Below are positions 49,635 to 62,349 of a stretch of DNA of 64,000 bases, in pieces. Every line of letters begins with the position of its first letter. Position 1 is the stretch's first letter. The notes beneath the pieces were generated by a model that did no database searches, was not told where the DNA came from, and saw nothing but the letters and a program-made list of their open reading frames with translations. The translations under genes were made by a program, and so were the position numbers. This DNA comes from Allomyces arbusculus (lineage: Eukaryota > Blastocladiomycota > Blastocladiomycetes > Blastocladiales > Blastocladiaceae). The stretch covers positions 124,001 to 188,000 of the forward strand of contig JADHYV010000013.1 in assembly GCA_027604705.1 (NCBI GenBank), given 5' to 3'.

Positions 49635-50624
49635 GACGGTGGGTTGGCGCGTTGCGTGCGTGCAGTGGATCGATGGCGGGCGCGCTTGAAGCGGACTGGC
49701 AGGGGACGGGCCGAAGGAAGCGCACACTAGCAGGGGTGGGTGGGGCCGGTTGCAGGAATGCGGGCAATGCGACAGGAGCGAGTGGTGTCGGTGGTATTGA
49801 CCGAACTTGCTTCGTGAGAAGGCGCGACGGCGCTGCGGGTGCGATGCGACAAGTGCGGGCGAGGAGAGCGGCACGCGGGGTCGGTGGTGAAGTTGGCGCC
49901 GTCGTTGTTGTGACTGGTGTCGTTGTTGATGGGACGTGTTTGTGTCGTGGGCGGAGAAGTAGACGGTGGCAGGAGGCCACGTCAGCCAGACGTCCTGCCA
50001 CCTGCGCCCCGGGAGCGCGCTCTGGATCGATCGCCGGTGGCTGATCGGGAGGGCCTGGCCACGTCAAGGACCCTCGGAACACAGGCCGACGGTTCCCGAC
50101 GCGATGCAGACAGGTGGCCGCGGCCCGGGCCCTGTTCTGCGCTCGCACGAGGGCAGGGACCGGCAGGGATCGGCAGGGACAGCGACGATCGCACAAAGGG
50201 TTGCAAAGGGTTGAGCTTCACGTGAGGTCATGCAAGAGGCGTCCTGCGCCTGCGGCCGTGCCGGCGGTGCGGATCGGCGCACGGTGTGATGGCGACGCGC
50301 AGAAGGCCGATCAAGCGGCTGCCCAGCGGGGCCGCGAGCAAAAGCTCGCTTCAAAAGCACGCACCGCCCCCGCTGCCAACACTGGCCTGTCCGTCTGCCC
50401 TGCCCTGCCCTGCCCACGAGCCTCGACTCTGACGACGACGACCGACGACCCGCGCACCTGCCGGCAAATCGACTGACCGACTCCGCGCCCGAGCTCGCGC
50501 CCTTCCCGCGCACCTTGCTGGCTACGCATCCGCCATACGCGGCCCAGTTTGCACGCGCGCACGCTTCCTTGCCCCCCAGTCCCGCCGGCTGCCCCGCCAG
50601 CCCACCGCGTGCAACCAACCAACC
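49635..50624. promoter_or_regulatory. Divergent intergenic region IBA57 / F-box gene
   Basis: 990 bases between divergent starts. It is GC-rich with no convincing gene; it has CTGCCCTGCCCTGCCC at about 50396-50411 and repeated GGCAGGGA at 50150-50180. Promoter and 5' UTR function is inferred from position. Confidence 0.4.
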
Positions 50625-53600
50625 ATGGCTGCGTCGCCGTACAAGGACCGCGAGCGCGCGCGGTCCGACGACAGCTACCGCGGCAACGACGACCACGATC
50701 AGCGCGCCGGCAGCAGCACCGCCTGCAACCCGTATGGTGATGACCCGCACAACTCCAACTCTAGCAGCGGCCAAGCATGGGCCGACGACGTGGACGCTGC
50801 GATCGCCGGGCCGGGGCCCGCACGACCACCAGCGCGCACACGCGCCCCGCGCAGCGGCACGACGGCCGCCCACGACGACGACGCGCTTGAACGTCCTGGT
50901 TCTATCCCTGCCAACATCATCCACGCTCCGGCTTCCGCATCTGCGGCCGCCGCGCGCACGCGCCGACCCTCGGCGGGAGGCAGCCACCACGCACCTCCGA
51001 CCACCTCCACCAACACCACCACCACCGCAGCCGCCAGCAGCAGCAGCCCTCGCACTTCTGCTCGCCTCGCCGACGCGGCGCCGCTCCCGCCGACCACGCG
51101 CCGCCGCACTTCCACGGCCCAGGACGTGGCCACTGCTGCCAGCGCATCGACCCCAGACATGATGGCGACCACTACGAGTGACACGAGCCCGCGGGTGCGT
51201 GCCCGTGCACGGCCCTCGGCTTCGCCCGCGACCGCACCGCGCACCGGACCCGCGGCCGTGCCGCGCATGCCGATGCCCATTGTTTCCGCGGCGGCAGCAG
51301 CAGCGGCAGCAGCGGTCGCCGGGACCACCTCGCCCGTGCATGCGGCGCTCGGCATGCCCGAAGTGCTGCAAGCCGTGCTCGAGTACCTCGACGACAAGCG
51401 GGCGCTGCTGAGAGCATTGACCGTCTCGCGGTCGTTTGCGCGCACGGCCGTGCGGGTTCTCTGGCGGTCGCTCGCTTTTACCAACTTTCATGGTTACCTT
51501 GGGCTCGTCGAGGTGGCCGGCATCCTCACGCCCCCACCATCGGCTGCCGCGCCCGCGCCTTTCTTCGCCTACGGCGACCATGTGCGCCGGCTTGCCATCA
51601 CCTACTCGGCCAGCCAGCGCGGGCTGCGCCACGACATTTCGTTTGCCGCGCCGCTCGCGCGCGTCGTTGCCAACACGCCCAAGCTGCACACGCTCGTGCT
51701 CGATATTCGCGACCCGTCCAAGTTGCCGGCGCCCGCGCTCTGGGCAGTGCTTGCTGCACTGCCCACACTCGAGTCGCTCACGCTGCGGTGGGCTCCTGGA
51801 GTCATCGTTCTGCCGGCCTCGGCGCTCGACCAGACGCCGATCCTGCAGCGGCCCGCACTCGCTCACTTGTCGGCTCTGTCGCTGTCCGGGTCCGGGCTCG
51901 ACGACGACGCGCTCGCGGCCGTCGCACGGCGTGCGTCGCACCTGGCCGTCCTCGATCTGGACGGGGCGCTCGACATTACTGCTAATGGGCTCGTAACGGC
52001 GTTGCGCATCATTGGACCCACGCTGCGCACGCTGCGCATTCATGGGTGTCCGCGGATCCAACTCGATGACTCGGCACTAGTCCGCGCGACCCGGGGACCC
52101 GCGGCGCTCTCGCTGCCGGCACTCACGAGCTTGTCGCTGCGCGCCCGACCGACCGCGAAAGCCGTGGTCCTGAACACCGGCGCTCCAAACGACGACGCCC
52201 TGCCGTTCCTGTCAGACCGAGCCGTCGTGGTCCTCGCCAGCGCGGGTCACCGACACCTGTGGCGACTGACCATGGTCGGGTGCCCAGCGTCGGCGCTGCG
52301 CAGTATCGCGCCGTACCTGCACAATGTGCGGTACCTGTGGATTCGCGAGTGCCCGGATATCGATGCTGAGACGTGCAGTGCAATTGCCGTTGGCGCACAG
52401 CAGCTGTTCTCGTTCCACTTGCATTGCCCGACGCTCGACGATGCCGCGCTCGCTCAGCTCGCCATGGACGTGCCCGTGGCGCCCGGTAACGTGCGCCGCG
52501 GCGGGTGTCTTGCGAGTGTCTGGGATCTCGACATTGAGGGCGCCGAACGGCTCTCGGACGCGGGTATTCGCACCGCTTGCGACGCGCTTGGCAACTTGCG
52601 CTGGATTCGACTCGTCGGTGCGTTTTCAATTTCCTCAACCGTACTGCTCTTCTTTTATTTCGTCTCACTCACCATCTTCTCTTGCCAGACTGTCCATGGC
52701 TCACCGACATGTCCGTCCTCGCTGTGTGCCGCGTTGCGCCGCGTTGCGAGACCGTGCACGTGCGCGGCCCGCTCTTCACGCGTGAGCTCGTCTGGCAATG
52801 CATGCCGCTGCTTGAAATCTCCAAGTGGGTCGTCGTCGACGACGTGCCGCCCATGGACGCGCACGAAATGCATCAGCTGCAATCGCGGCACCCGACGACG
52901 GCACGCGCCGTCCGCCAAGGGATTCATCTTGTGAATGGCCGCCGCGTCCACGCGCTCTGGCGGCCTGCGCCGGGGAACTCACCCACGTCGCCTAGGGCGA
53001 TCGCGATTGCCACGGCTGCGGCCGGGAGCAGTGCTGGTGCCGCCGGACCGGCGGCGCTCGCGCAGCAGCAGCAGCAGCAGCAGGTGGCGCCCCCACCGCC
53101 TGCGGCCGCGCCGACGCAGCAAACGCCCGGGCTGGGCCCATCCCCCGCTGGACCGCAGGGTGCGTTTGCAGCAGCCGCATCGGCGGTCGCTGCGGCCGTT
53201 GCTGCCGCGGCACATTCGTCACAACACCCGTCGTACCCGCCGCCGCCGCCGCAACAGCAACAGTCGCAGTCGCAGCACCACCATCATCCGCCGCCGCACC
53301 AGCATCAACATCAGCACCAGCCCCAGCAGCACCACGCGCCGAGTCCCTACGGGTACCCGCCGACGGCCTACCCGCCACCGCCGCCCCCCGGTCCGCCGAG
53401 CAACCAAGCCTACGGCAATTCCGGCCCACCCAGCAACCCGGCCTACGTGCCACCATCCGGCACCGCGTCGGTCTCGTCGTCGCAGTACCCCGTGCAGCGG
53501 CCCACGCCCCCCTCGGCGCACCCGAGACAGACCAGCTACCAAGGCCCGCCGCCGCCCAGTGATTACTACGGCCCGAGTGAGTTCGACCATGGCCCACCTC

Positions 53601-54151
53601 CACCCCCACCACCCGCACAGCAACAAGGGTACGCGTCGTCCAGCCCTTACGGGTACGGTGCCCCGCCCTACGGCCCGCCTGGGTACGCCCCCCCGCCGCC
53701 TCACGGTGGTGGGAGACGGTCGGCATCGCAGTACTCGCCACCCCCGCCTCCACCACCGCCATCTGGGCCGTACGGACGGTACGTGCCGCCCGGTGCGCCA
53801 GTGCCGCCGCCGCCGCCGCAGGGCAGTGGGTACCCGCCGCGCTCCCCACCACCGCCGCCAGGACCCGCGGGCCCGTCGCGCCGGCATGCGGGTCCGTCAA
53901 GTTATGCGGGCTACCCGCCGCCGCCGCCACCGCACGCGTACTACGGCACGTCGTCGAGCTCGGCGTACCCGCCGCCACCGCAGGACGCGTACGGCGATGA
54001 GTCGGTGCACCCGCCGCCACCGGGGCATTCCCCGCCGCCACCGCCCCCGGGACAGCCGAGGACCGATGACGACAGTGCCCGGCCGCATCGCGCGTACGGA
54101 GTGCCAGCCGTCCCGCAGGTGCCGATGGGGCAGTACCCGTGGGCGCCGTGA
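50625..54151 (+). CDS. F-box/LRR protein with a long Pro/Gln/His-rich tail
   Basis: Exons 50625..52617 and 52689..54151 give 1151 aa. The 71-nt intron (GTGCGT...CCAG) joins LRWIRLV-DCPWLTDMSVLAVC across a leucine-rich repeat, which supports it. Residues 1-235 are disordered. An F-box-like segment follows at about 238-290 (ALGMPEVLQAVLEYLDDKRA, LRALTVSRSFARTAVRVLWRSL). Leucine-rich repeats then run to about 740, with typical cysteine/leucine units (LRTLRIHGCPRIQLDD, VRYLWIRECPDIDAET, VWDLDIEGAERLSDAG). From about 790 the chain is a proline-rich, glutamine/histidine/tyrosine-rich tail with QQQQQQQ and repeated PPPPPP and YGPP blocks. The front part suggests an SCF ubiquitin-ligase substrate receptor of the Grr1/FBXL kind. 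The tail is unusual for that class. Confidence 0.8.
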
Positions 54152-55036
54152 TCGATCGGCATGGTGTGGGTTGTGTGTCCGATTTGCGCGGCCGGCTACG
54201 CCAAGGGGCTGCGTGATGCGGTGCTTGGCGTGACGCGCGATGCCCGCAGCCAAGCAAGAGCACACGCACGAGTCGTGTGGGGCGCGCGCGATGGCAGGGG
54301 CGCGGACTAGAGGCGCGCGATCGCGCTTGGTCGGAATCATTAGGGAACGGATTGGATGTTGTTTGGGGGACGTTTTTTGGGTCGTGACCATGTCGTCAGC
54401 GGTCGTGCAAGTGCGCACCGCCGCCCGCGCCGTTCGGCCGAGGTTGTGCCTCCGTCAGCACGTTCTCGTGTACGCTTTCAGTACGCCGATCGCTCGCTCA
54501 CGCTGGCTCACCGCGGCCCAGCGCACGATTCCGGCACTGTGCGCAGGCATCGAGCGATGTCGCTGCCCGGGAATCGCGAGCACGAAGCGTACCCTGCCTG
54601 CGGGACTGGGACTGTTTCGCGCTACTGGTGCCTGCGCCCACCGTCTACCCTGCCAGATTAGTTGGAACCGACCCTCATTCTCGCACCCGACAGGTCCCAC
54701 CCGATAGGCACGATTTGCTCCCAACCGTGGCGCCGGAGAGCGCGATTGGACGGTCAGAACGCGATTTAGCGGCCCATCACGACGAACGGGAGGACAAAGT
54801 AGCCCGTGCCTGGATCTTTCGCCAACCTAACCCTCACAAAATGCACCAGATGGATGTCGCCGAAGTGGCCCTGCTTCTCCACCGGACCAGTTGGCGCCAG
54901 CTATTTCGAGCGTGGCGGGCGGGAAGTGACCATGTTTCCATGGCGCTCGCTTTCAAACACACCAGCGCCGACGAAGAACACGGTCATTTTTGAAATGTCC
55001 ACACAAAACACGAAACAGAAACCGACCACGTCTATT
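54152..55036. other. 885-bp convergent region with an unresolved small-gene candidate
   Basis: Lies between the F-box stop (plus) and the orphan stop at 55037 (minus). A plus-strand frame from ATG 54390 begins MSSAVVQVRTAARAVRPRLC and reaches VYAFSTPIARSRW, which has the Arg-rich, acid-free look and FST site of a mitochondrial presequence. Further on, another plus frame (about 54866-54990) reads GPVGASYFERGGREVTMFPW then NTPAPTKNTVIFE, which also looks protein-like. I could not link them with a confident splice or name a family, so no gene is called. Confidence 0.35.
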
Positions 55037-55539
55037 TTACTGCTTACGCGCTCCCTCGGTAGTTGAGGTCGGGATCTCCGGCGCAAAGCTCACGCGAGGC
55101 AACCCCATCTTGGCAAACGTCACGTCGATTCCGTCGTCGGCGCGCCGCGGTTTCGGTTCCGGCGAGGTCGGTTGGAACGTGATGGGCTGCTGCCGCACGT
55201 ACCGCGGCGGAGCGGGCTCACTACACGCTCACGTCCATTCACCAGTCAATGTTTGTCCAAACCAAACCAACGCGCACTGCCGACCGACCAGACGTACTTC
55301 TTGTCGGCGAAATGGCACTTCCAGAGTGCCGACCACGGACCGCGCACTTCCAGCGGCCACGTTTGCAGGGAGGCAATGAAATCATCGAGATGTTCGTGGC
55401 ACCGGTGCGGCTGTGGCTTCACTTGCTGGATCCAGTCGTCGTTGGCGAACCGCGAGGTCGCAGGCGCGCGGAACCGGCCGCCCTCGGTCGACGTGGAACT
55501 GGGGTTGGATGCGGGTGGATTGCTGCTAGTGTCGGCCAT
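55037..55539 (-). CDS. Small orphan protein (141 aa)
   Basis: Exons 55539..55298 and 55220..55037 with a 77-nt intron (GTACGT donor) keep phase and give 141 aa from ATG 55539. The sequence begins with a Ser/Asn/Pro-rich tail, then FANDDWIQQVKPQPHRCHEH, LDDFIASLQTWPLEVRGPWS, ALWKCHFADKK; the second exon is proline-rich (EPAPPRYVRQQPITFQPTSP, VTFAKMGLPRVSFAPEIPTS). A His/Cys pair (RCHEH...WKCHF) could bind metal or form a disulfide. No family is recognised. Confidence 0.6.
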
Positions 55540-55911
55540 GGTGCATGGGTTGTAGAGGGAATTTACTGTGGGCAATGGATGGACGTTAGCATGCCGACAT
55601 GCGGTTTGGAAATTATTCATCAAGTTGATTGCTGCTGACGAGACGCTGGCTTGTGCGATCCTCTCAGATGATATCCATGTTCTCTCGTTGGTGATGACTT
55701 TGTCTTGAAGACGGTGCTTTTGATGATGTTTGAGCGACGCGCAAACTGACGATTTGGAAATATGAGAAAAACGAAAACTCAGCAAGCCATATATTCCAAC
55801 CCGCTCGAGGCGAAAAGGGTGGTCACAAACGGCAGGACGAGAGAAGCGCAGCGCGCACGACCGGGATCGCATGCACTTGACGACCTTGAGCGATCAAGCA
55901 AGCTAAACAGC
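55540..55911. promoter_or_regulatory. Region upstream of orphan 55539 and downstream of UBI3
   Basis: 372 bases between the orphan start and the UBI3 stop, both on the minus strand. It is more A+T-rich than its surroundings (about 55600-55790), which fits a promoter plus a 3' UTR. No gene is seen. Confidence 0.45.
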
Positions 55912-56588
<677 letters not shown>

Positions 56589-56952
56589 CTTCAAAGATTT
56601 GAGGGGGACAGGCTCGTCTTTCCGGGAACGAAGAGACTTCCTAGTCTGTCAAGGAGAGGGAGCACTTCCGGCTGGGCAGCGGATTGTCTTTGTGCGCGGC
56701 CAAGCGCGGGCCAGGTCCGTGTTTGTTCACGTGCGCGGTTGTCATGGCGTGTAATGCCCGTCATAGCTATCACTTGGTAATCGAAGCGTCCGGCGCCTTG
56801 TTTGACGTGGAGCCATCTTCAGGTTGCTCGGTCTGTTCGATGCAAGCTCCTCCAAAGACTAAAGACAGTTGCACGGTGGGCGCCAGCACCATTCCGAGAC
56901 TCAACGCAAGTTATCAGCTCGAAACGAGGCGACACGCTATTTAGCGGCCGTC
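56589..56952. promoter_or_regulatory. Divergent intergenic region UBI3 / ALG12
   Basis: 364 bases between two divergent ATG codons, expected to hold the strong UBI3 promoter and that of ALG12. No consensus element is recognised with confidence. Confidence 0.45.
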
Positions 56953-58767
56953 ATGGAACAAAAAGGATCGTCGATAAGGATGGCAAGCAATCTTGGAGCG
57001 CGCAAGACCGTAATCGTGAATGGTCAGCGACACCAACCAGTGACCATAGCGTATCGTGCTGCGATGGCGTTCCTGGCCGTCATCATGACGCTCTACGTCG
57101 TGGCCGCGCCGTTTACCAAGGTGGAAGAGTCGTTCAACGTGCAGGCCATGCACGACATGCTGTTTCACGGCCTCAGCGTGAGTCAAGTATGTCGTGAACC
57201 GGACTCTACACGTAACAAATCGATGGTGTTTGCTGATCCTTGCCGCGGTTTGCTAGTAGTACGACCATTTCGAGTTTCCAGGCGTCGTGCCGCGCACGTT
57301 TGTTGGCGCGCTCGCGATTTCGACCCTCTGCTCACCGTTCCTGGTCATGGCCAAGGCGGTGGGGCTGCCTCTTGTCGTCCAAAAGTGGATGATGCTGCAC
57401 GTTGGTGGGTCTGCCTCGATTGCCTCAAGAGAGCTTTCTGAAATTGACCTGGAATCGGCACCGTAGTTCGAATCGTTCTCGGTGCGCTCATCGCGTGGTC
57501 GTATCACCGATTCGCGACTGCCGTGGCCAACCTGACGCGCCGTCCGCTCGTCGGCACCCTCTTCCTCGCGTTCACGGCCGTCCAATTCCACGCGACCTTC
57601 TGGACCTCACGCCCGCTGCCCAACACGTTTGCCCTCGTCTTAACGAACGCCGGGCTTGCAAGCTACCTAGATCACTTGCGCATGCGCTCCACCGCATTTC
57701 CACGCGCAACCACTGCATGGCTGACGATCGCGCTGATCGTGCTGCGCTTCGAGCTGGTCCTGCTCGCCGCATCCCTGTTCGTCGTCGAAGTTGTTGTTTC
57801 ACGCCGCACACCGCTTCGTGCGATACCGTCATGGATTTCATTTGCTCTCGTCTCGGCCATCGGCCCGCTCGCACTCACGCTCGCCGTTGATTCATTTTTC
57901 TGGCATGCGCCATGGATGTGGCCAGAGTTGCACGTGCTCTTGTTCAACACGGTCGCTAACCAGTCGCATCGGTGGGGCACGTCGCCGTGGTATGCCTACT
58001 TTGCCGCGCATCTTCCGAAACTGCTCCTCGGTGCTCTGCCGTGGACGCTCGTCGGTAACGTCACCGGCCGACGCAATGATCACGCGCGATCCCTCGCGCT
58101 CGTCGCGGTCGTGTACGTTGGCCTGTACAGTGCCTTGCCGCACAAGGAGACGCGCTTCATAATCTACGTTGTCCCGCTGCTCAATGCGGTCGCGGCCATG
58201 GGCGCCGGGCGTGCCTATGATGCTGCGCAGGCGTGGCGCCGCGCTGTCGCCGTGAGCATCGCGCTCTCGCTCGCGGCCTCGCTGGCCGTTTCGCTCGCGT
58301 TCGCCGCCATCTCGGCATGGAATTACCCGGGCGGCGACCTGATGCGGTGCCTCGCCGCGCCCGACTCTCGTCCCGCGTGCGCATGGGCCGCGCGCGTTTC
58401 CCACGGCTCCACGGTCCATGTCGACGTGCCCGTTGCGCAGACCGGGTTTTCGCGATTCCTGGAGAGCCCCACGGTCCGGTACTCGAAGCAGGAGAACTTG
58501 ACCGTGGCCGAGCGGCACGTGAAATTTGAGTACCTGGCCGTCGTGCACGACATTTGGTTGCGTGAAGGGGAGCGCGGGGAGCTTGTCGGATGCGTGCCGT
58601 GTTACAAGGGTGTCGTCCGGCCGTGGACGCGGCAGAAGCAGCAGGATGGTGGAGAGACGACGCTGGGCGGGTGGATCAAGGTCGCGCCGTGCGCGTGCAT
58701 CGTGCGCGCGGATTCGAAGAGGCTCGACGCGTTTGCTGGGGTTCATGATGGAGTGGGGACGGGGTGA
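56953..58767 (+). CDS. ALG12: Dolichyl-P-Man alpha-1,6-mannosyltransferase Alg12 (GT22)
   Basis: Exons 56953..57186, 57260..57404 and 57467..58767 give 559 aa. The first junction makes [20 protein letters not shown] then [10 protein letters not shown], the family hallmark; the donor GTATGT at 57187 keeps the usual spacing. The second junction makes [16 protein letters not shown]. The ER-lumen loop [17 protein letters not shown] carries the acidic residues expected to be catalytic in GT22 enzymes. Many hydrophobic helices follow, with [15 protein letters not shown] and [20 protein letters not shown]. Alg12 adds the eighth mannose to the lipid-linked oligosaccharide for N-glycosylation. A second in-frame ATG ten codons downstream (MASNLGARK) is possible. 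Confidence 0.92.
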
Positions 58768-59213
58768 TGGTCATTGGATGCAGTCGTCGCCCAGGACCGG
58801 ATGGGCGCGGTGGAACGTCCGATTTTGGCTAGTCCTCGTCGCGAAGGGGGCCGCCTTCTTATTTTTTGGACCTTTAACATGTTTGCGTCGCAGCAACAGA
58901 AAGCAGATGCAATCTTGGCACAGTGGCCGTGATCTTCTGTAAACAGTGCACGTGACCGCGACAAGGCTGGAAAGCGGACCTCTCGGCGCCGTTGTTGCCA
59001 ACAACCGCTCCACCGTTGTCGATCGCAACTTGGACCCGTCTCTTTCAGGTCGAGCACCAGCAGAACTCGTTGCAAAAGACCACGACGAGCTCCCGACGCC
59101 GTATCAAGGGCAGCACGTTGCTTGTGCCCGTTGCCACTGCAAGCCCCGATTCAGCCAGCAGGGCAGCCGACGCGATCACCAATTGCACCCAATTTTGGAC
59201 CCACGCATCAAGA
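58768..59213. other. Intergenic region ALG12 to VPS51
   Basis: 446 bases between the ALG12 stop and the VPS51 start on the same strand. It should contain the ALG12 3' UTR and the VPS51 promoter. No gene is seen. Confidence 0.4.
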
Positions 59214-61986
59214 ATGGCTGCAGCAACTGCATCGGTGGACTCGCTCCGCCGCGCCGAGTCGGCGAGTCCCGCCGGCAGCGACGGGTCCGGCACCGTACCA
59301 CGGCGTGCGAACCGTTTGCTACGCGACTATTACCAGCTCGGCGCGACAAGCGGCAGCGTGTCGCCAGGCGAGAGCGGTGGTGACTCTGCGCTCGTGCAGA
59401 TTGCGAGCCGGAGCACGCCGGCGCTCAATCAGGCCAAGCGGAACGACGCGACCGACCTAGGTGAGCAGAGCTCGACCCAAACGCACTTCAGGATCACGAG
59501 CCTGTGGACGGCGCTAACGGTCGCGGTGACGTGCACAATACCAATGTAGCGTCCGAGACGTTTGACGTTGAAAAAACGTTCAAGATCTTGATCAACGAAA
59601 AAAGCTTGCCGGGGCTGCTCAAGCGGGACAATGAGCTGATCACGGGTATGGCGCGCAATATACTCGGGGTTCTTATTCAGTGAAGGAAGCTCATTACTTT
59701 CCTGTTTTGGCCAGAAATGAAGCAAATCGACGGTGAACGCAAGACGCTCGTCTACGAAAACTACACCAAGCTGATCGACGCGTCGTCGACAATTCGCCGC
59801 ATGCGCGAGAACGTCGAAAACATTGAGCAGGAGATGGCCAAGCTCAGCCAGCAGGTGCAGGACATTACGGGGCTCGCTACCGACCTGCACGGCACGTTCA
59901 CGCACCGCAAATCGCAAGTGCACCGGCTCAAGGCCAAGACTGCGCTCTTGCGGCGCCTGCAAGTGCTCTATGCTTTGCCGACACGTCTTGCGCAGTCGGT
60001 CAAAGACGGGTCTTATCTGCGTGCTGTCCAGTTTTATTGGTCGACGAAACCAATTCTCGACCGTCTGCGTGGGACACCGATCGTGGACCAGATTGCGACC
60101 GAAGCTCAGGCGGCCGTTGACCAGATTCGCACGACTATGATTGCTAAGGTTAGCGCCAAGGATGTAACGTACCCGCAGCTCGTCGAGTACGTCAAGGTAC
60201 TGGTCGCGATTAGCGAGGACAGCGCGAGCATCCTCGACATGTTCTTTGCAGGGTATATTTTTTTGTTGCTGTGATCATCCGCTTTAATGCTTGTTCACGC
60301 TATTCTCGCTGGCAAATCAATAGCGCCGAGCAAATGATTTCCGTTGCGCTGCGCGAGCACGGTGACTGGCTTCCAATGGCTTCCGCCGTCTGGAACGACT
60401 TCAACCGCCTTTGCCCCGTCGAGCCGGACCCCACGACGCCCTTCGCGCTCGCCTTGACTGCTGAACAGCACGCCGCAGCGACACGACGTCTGCACAGCGC
60501 GATCACGCAAAGTTTCCGGCGGTGGGAGACGACGGCGCTGCTGCCGCTGCCGACCGTGACCGAACAGATTGCGGCGCACAGCGAGTTCCAGCAACGGCTT
60601 GCCACGGCACCCGCGCTTGCGCCGCTTCTGACCCCGCTCACGGCGCGGTCGCTGACGGACCGTCTGCTCGCACACTTTCGTGCGCAGGCACAGCACGGCG
60701 TCGATGCTGTGCACGACGCGCTCACCGATCCGGACCGCGCCGCGACGGCTGCCGCGCACGGCATGCAGTCGCTCCTCGACGAGTATGCGGCGGTCGCACA
60801 CGCCGTCGGTGCCGTTGGCCAGGCCACGCACGACTTGCACGCCGTGTTCCCGAACTACGTTGACCAGCTGCTCGCGGCCCCGCCCGTCACGCCGGCCGCC
60901 AACGTCACGACGCTCGCCGCGCTCCCGCCACTCGTCTCGGGTGCCGACTTGCCCGCCCTCGTGCAAATTCATGTCGCCCGCATCATCGCCAACGGCGAAC
61001 TCACGCCGCTGCTCCTCGCGGCCCTCGGTACGCCTGCAGCCGATACCATCGCGCACGCTGTCGCCGACTCGGCCGCGGCCGCACAAGACCGGCTCCTGCA
61101 ACACTGGGTCGTCTCCACTGCGCGCCGGCTCGCGGGGCACGTGCGGCGGCACATGGCCGTGACCGCGTGGATGGCGCACGCGCATCCGAAAACCGTCGCC
61201 AAGCACTGGATCGACTGGGTGGCCGCGGTCATTCGCGTCGACCACGACTTGGCGCGCGCCATCCCGCCATCCCAGCAGGATGGGATGAGCACGCCGCGGT
61301 CCGCGTCAGTCGAGTCCGGGTCGGTGCGGTCTATTCCGCGGGCGCCGCGCGGATCGCACCGGCACAACTATTCGGGGTCGTCGGCAGCGTCGCTCGTTGG
61401 GGCGGGCGAACACCGTCGGTCGTACTCGAACGCGTCGGCGTTTGCGGCCGCGGCCGCGGGTGGACAAGGGTCGTTGTCGGCGGCCGGGTCGCATGCGGGG
61501 AGTACGTCCGGTGGGTTGCCCAATTTGACCCCGGCAGAGCGTGCGCAATTGATGGGGGTCGGGAAATTGTTTGCGGAACGCACGCAGTACTATGCGCCGT
61601 TGCCGCCGGACTTGGACCGCGCGTGTATTTTGGTCGCGGTTGTGCGGATCGCCGTGAAGGCGTGGGTCGAGGCCGTGCGCGAATTGACGCTCGGCAAGTT
61701 TGGGTTCCAGCAGGTGCTGATTGACGTCGAGTATGTCCGGCAGCGGCTCATGAAGGGAATCGTCAAGGATTTGCACGTCTCGGAGTTACTCGACGAGGTG
61801 GTCACGTCGGCTTACCGCCGGTGCGTCGACCCGGTGTTCTTGTCGCGCGAGGTACGTGCATTTCTTGGGTATTGCGCATGCTTGTGAACCAGGTCCGAGA
61901 CTGATGCGAATTGTGCGAATTAGGCGATCTCGGGCATTTTGGGCGCGGTCGACACGATCGAAGACGATGCGATCAGCCCGTCGTAG
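59214..61986 (+). CDS. VPS51: GARP/EARP tethering complex subunit Vps51
   Basis: Five exons (59214..59460, 59550..59645, 59715..60252, 60324..61851, 61924..61986) give 823 aa with all phases kept. The N-terminal family region is plain: RRANRLLRDYYQLG, then ASETFDVEKTFKILINEKSL, PGLLKRDNELITEMKQIDGE, RKTLVYENYTKLIDASSTIR and RMRENVENIEQEMAKLSQQV, a coiled coil that in Vps51 binds partner subunits and the Tlg1 SNARE. The C-terminal helical rods follow, interrupted by a Ser/Gly/Ala-rich loop (about residues 610-680). The short last exon codes AISGILGAVDTIEDDAISPS. The complex tethers endosome-derived vesicles at the trans-Golgi. The third intron, with a GGGTATAT donor region, is the least certain join. 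Confidence 0.9.
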
Positions 61987-62349
61987 AGCAGAGATATCCG
62001 GCTCATTCGGAGCGCTCAATTCCGACGATCTCGGGATCATCGATAATACACCTTTCACATCGAGTTTGTGCTCCCTTTCGACCAATGAAAGCAAGGGTGA
62101 GACACCGACAGTACATTCCTCCCTTTCAGTATTACAAGACCACTATCCTCCTCGTCATCCCGCAGTCTCTCTCGTCTCCGTCAGCTGCTCTGCTTGGCTA
62201 AATGATGACGGCAGCCTTCGCGGCGGCACAGGCACTCGCTCTTGCTGCTGGGTTGGTGCGGCTAGCTGGGACACGCCAGATACCGACTCAGCGAGATTCG
62301 CCGACGTCCCGAAAACGCTCTACACACATCAAAGTCTAGTCAGTCAGCA
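61987..62349. other. Convergent intergenic region VPS51 / membrane protein
   Basis: 363 bases between two stop codons. It is more A+T-rich than the genes around it and has no supported gene. Confidence 0.4.

Noticed and set aside
48156-49874. 572-codon minus-strand frame as a long IBA57
   Set aside because: Both ends are artefacts: the family N-terminus starts at 49634, and an intron at 48586-48646 gives the correct WWPP tail; the rest is antisense to the orphan at 47910.
54628-54993. Plus-strand frame reading KMHQMDVAEVALLLHRTSWRQL
   Set aside because: Protein-like in places, but it competes with another plus frame and a minus frame over the same bases, with no convincing start or splice. 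It is kept only as an unresolved region.
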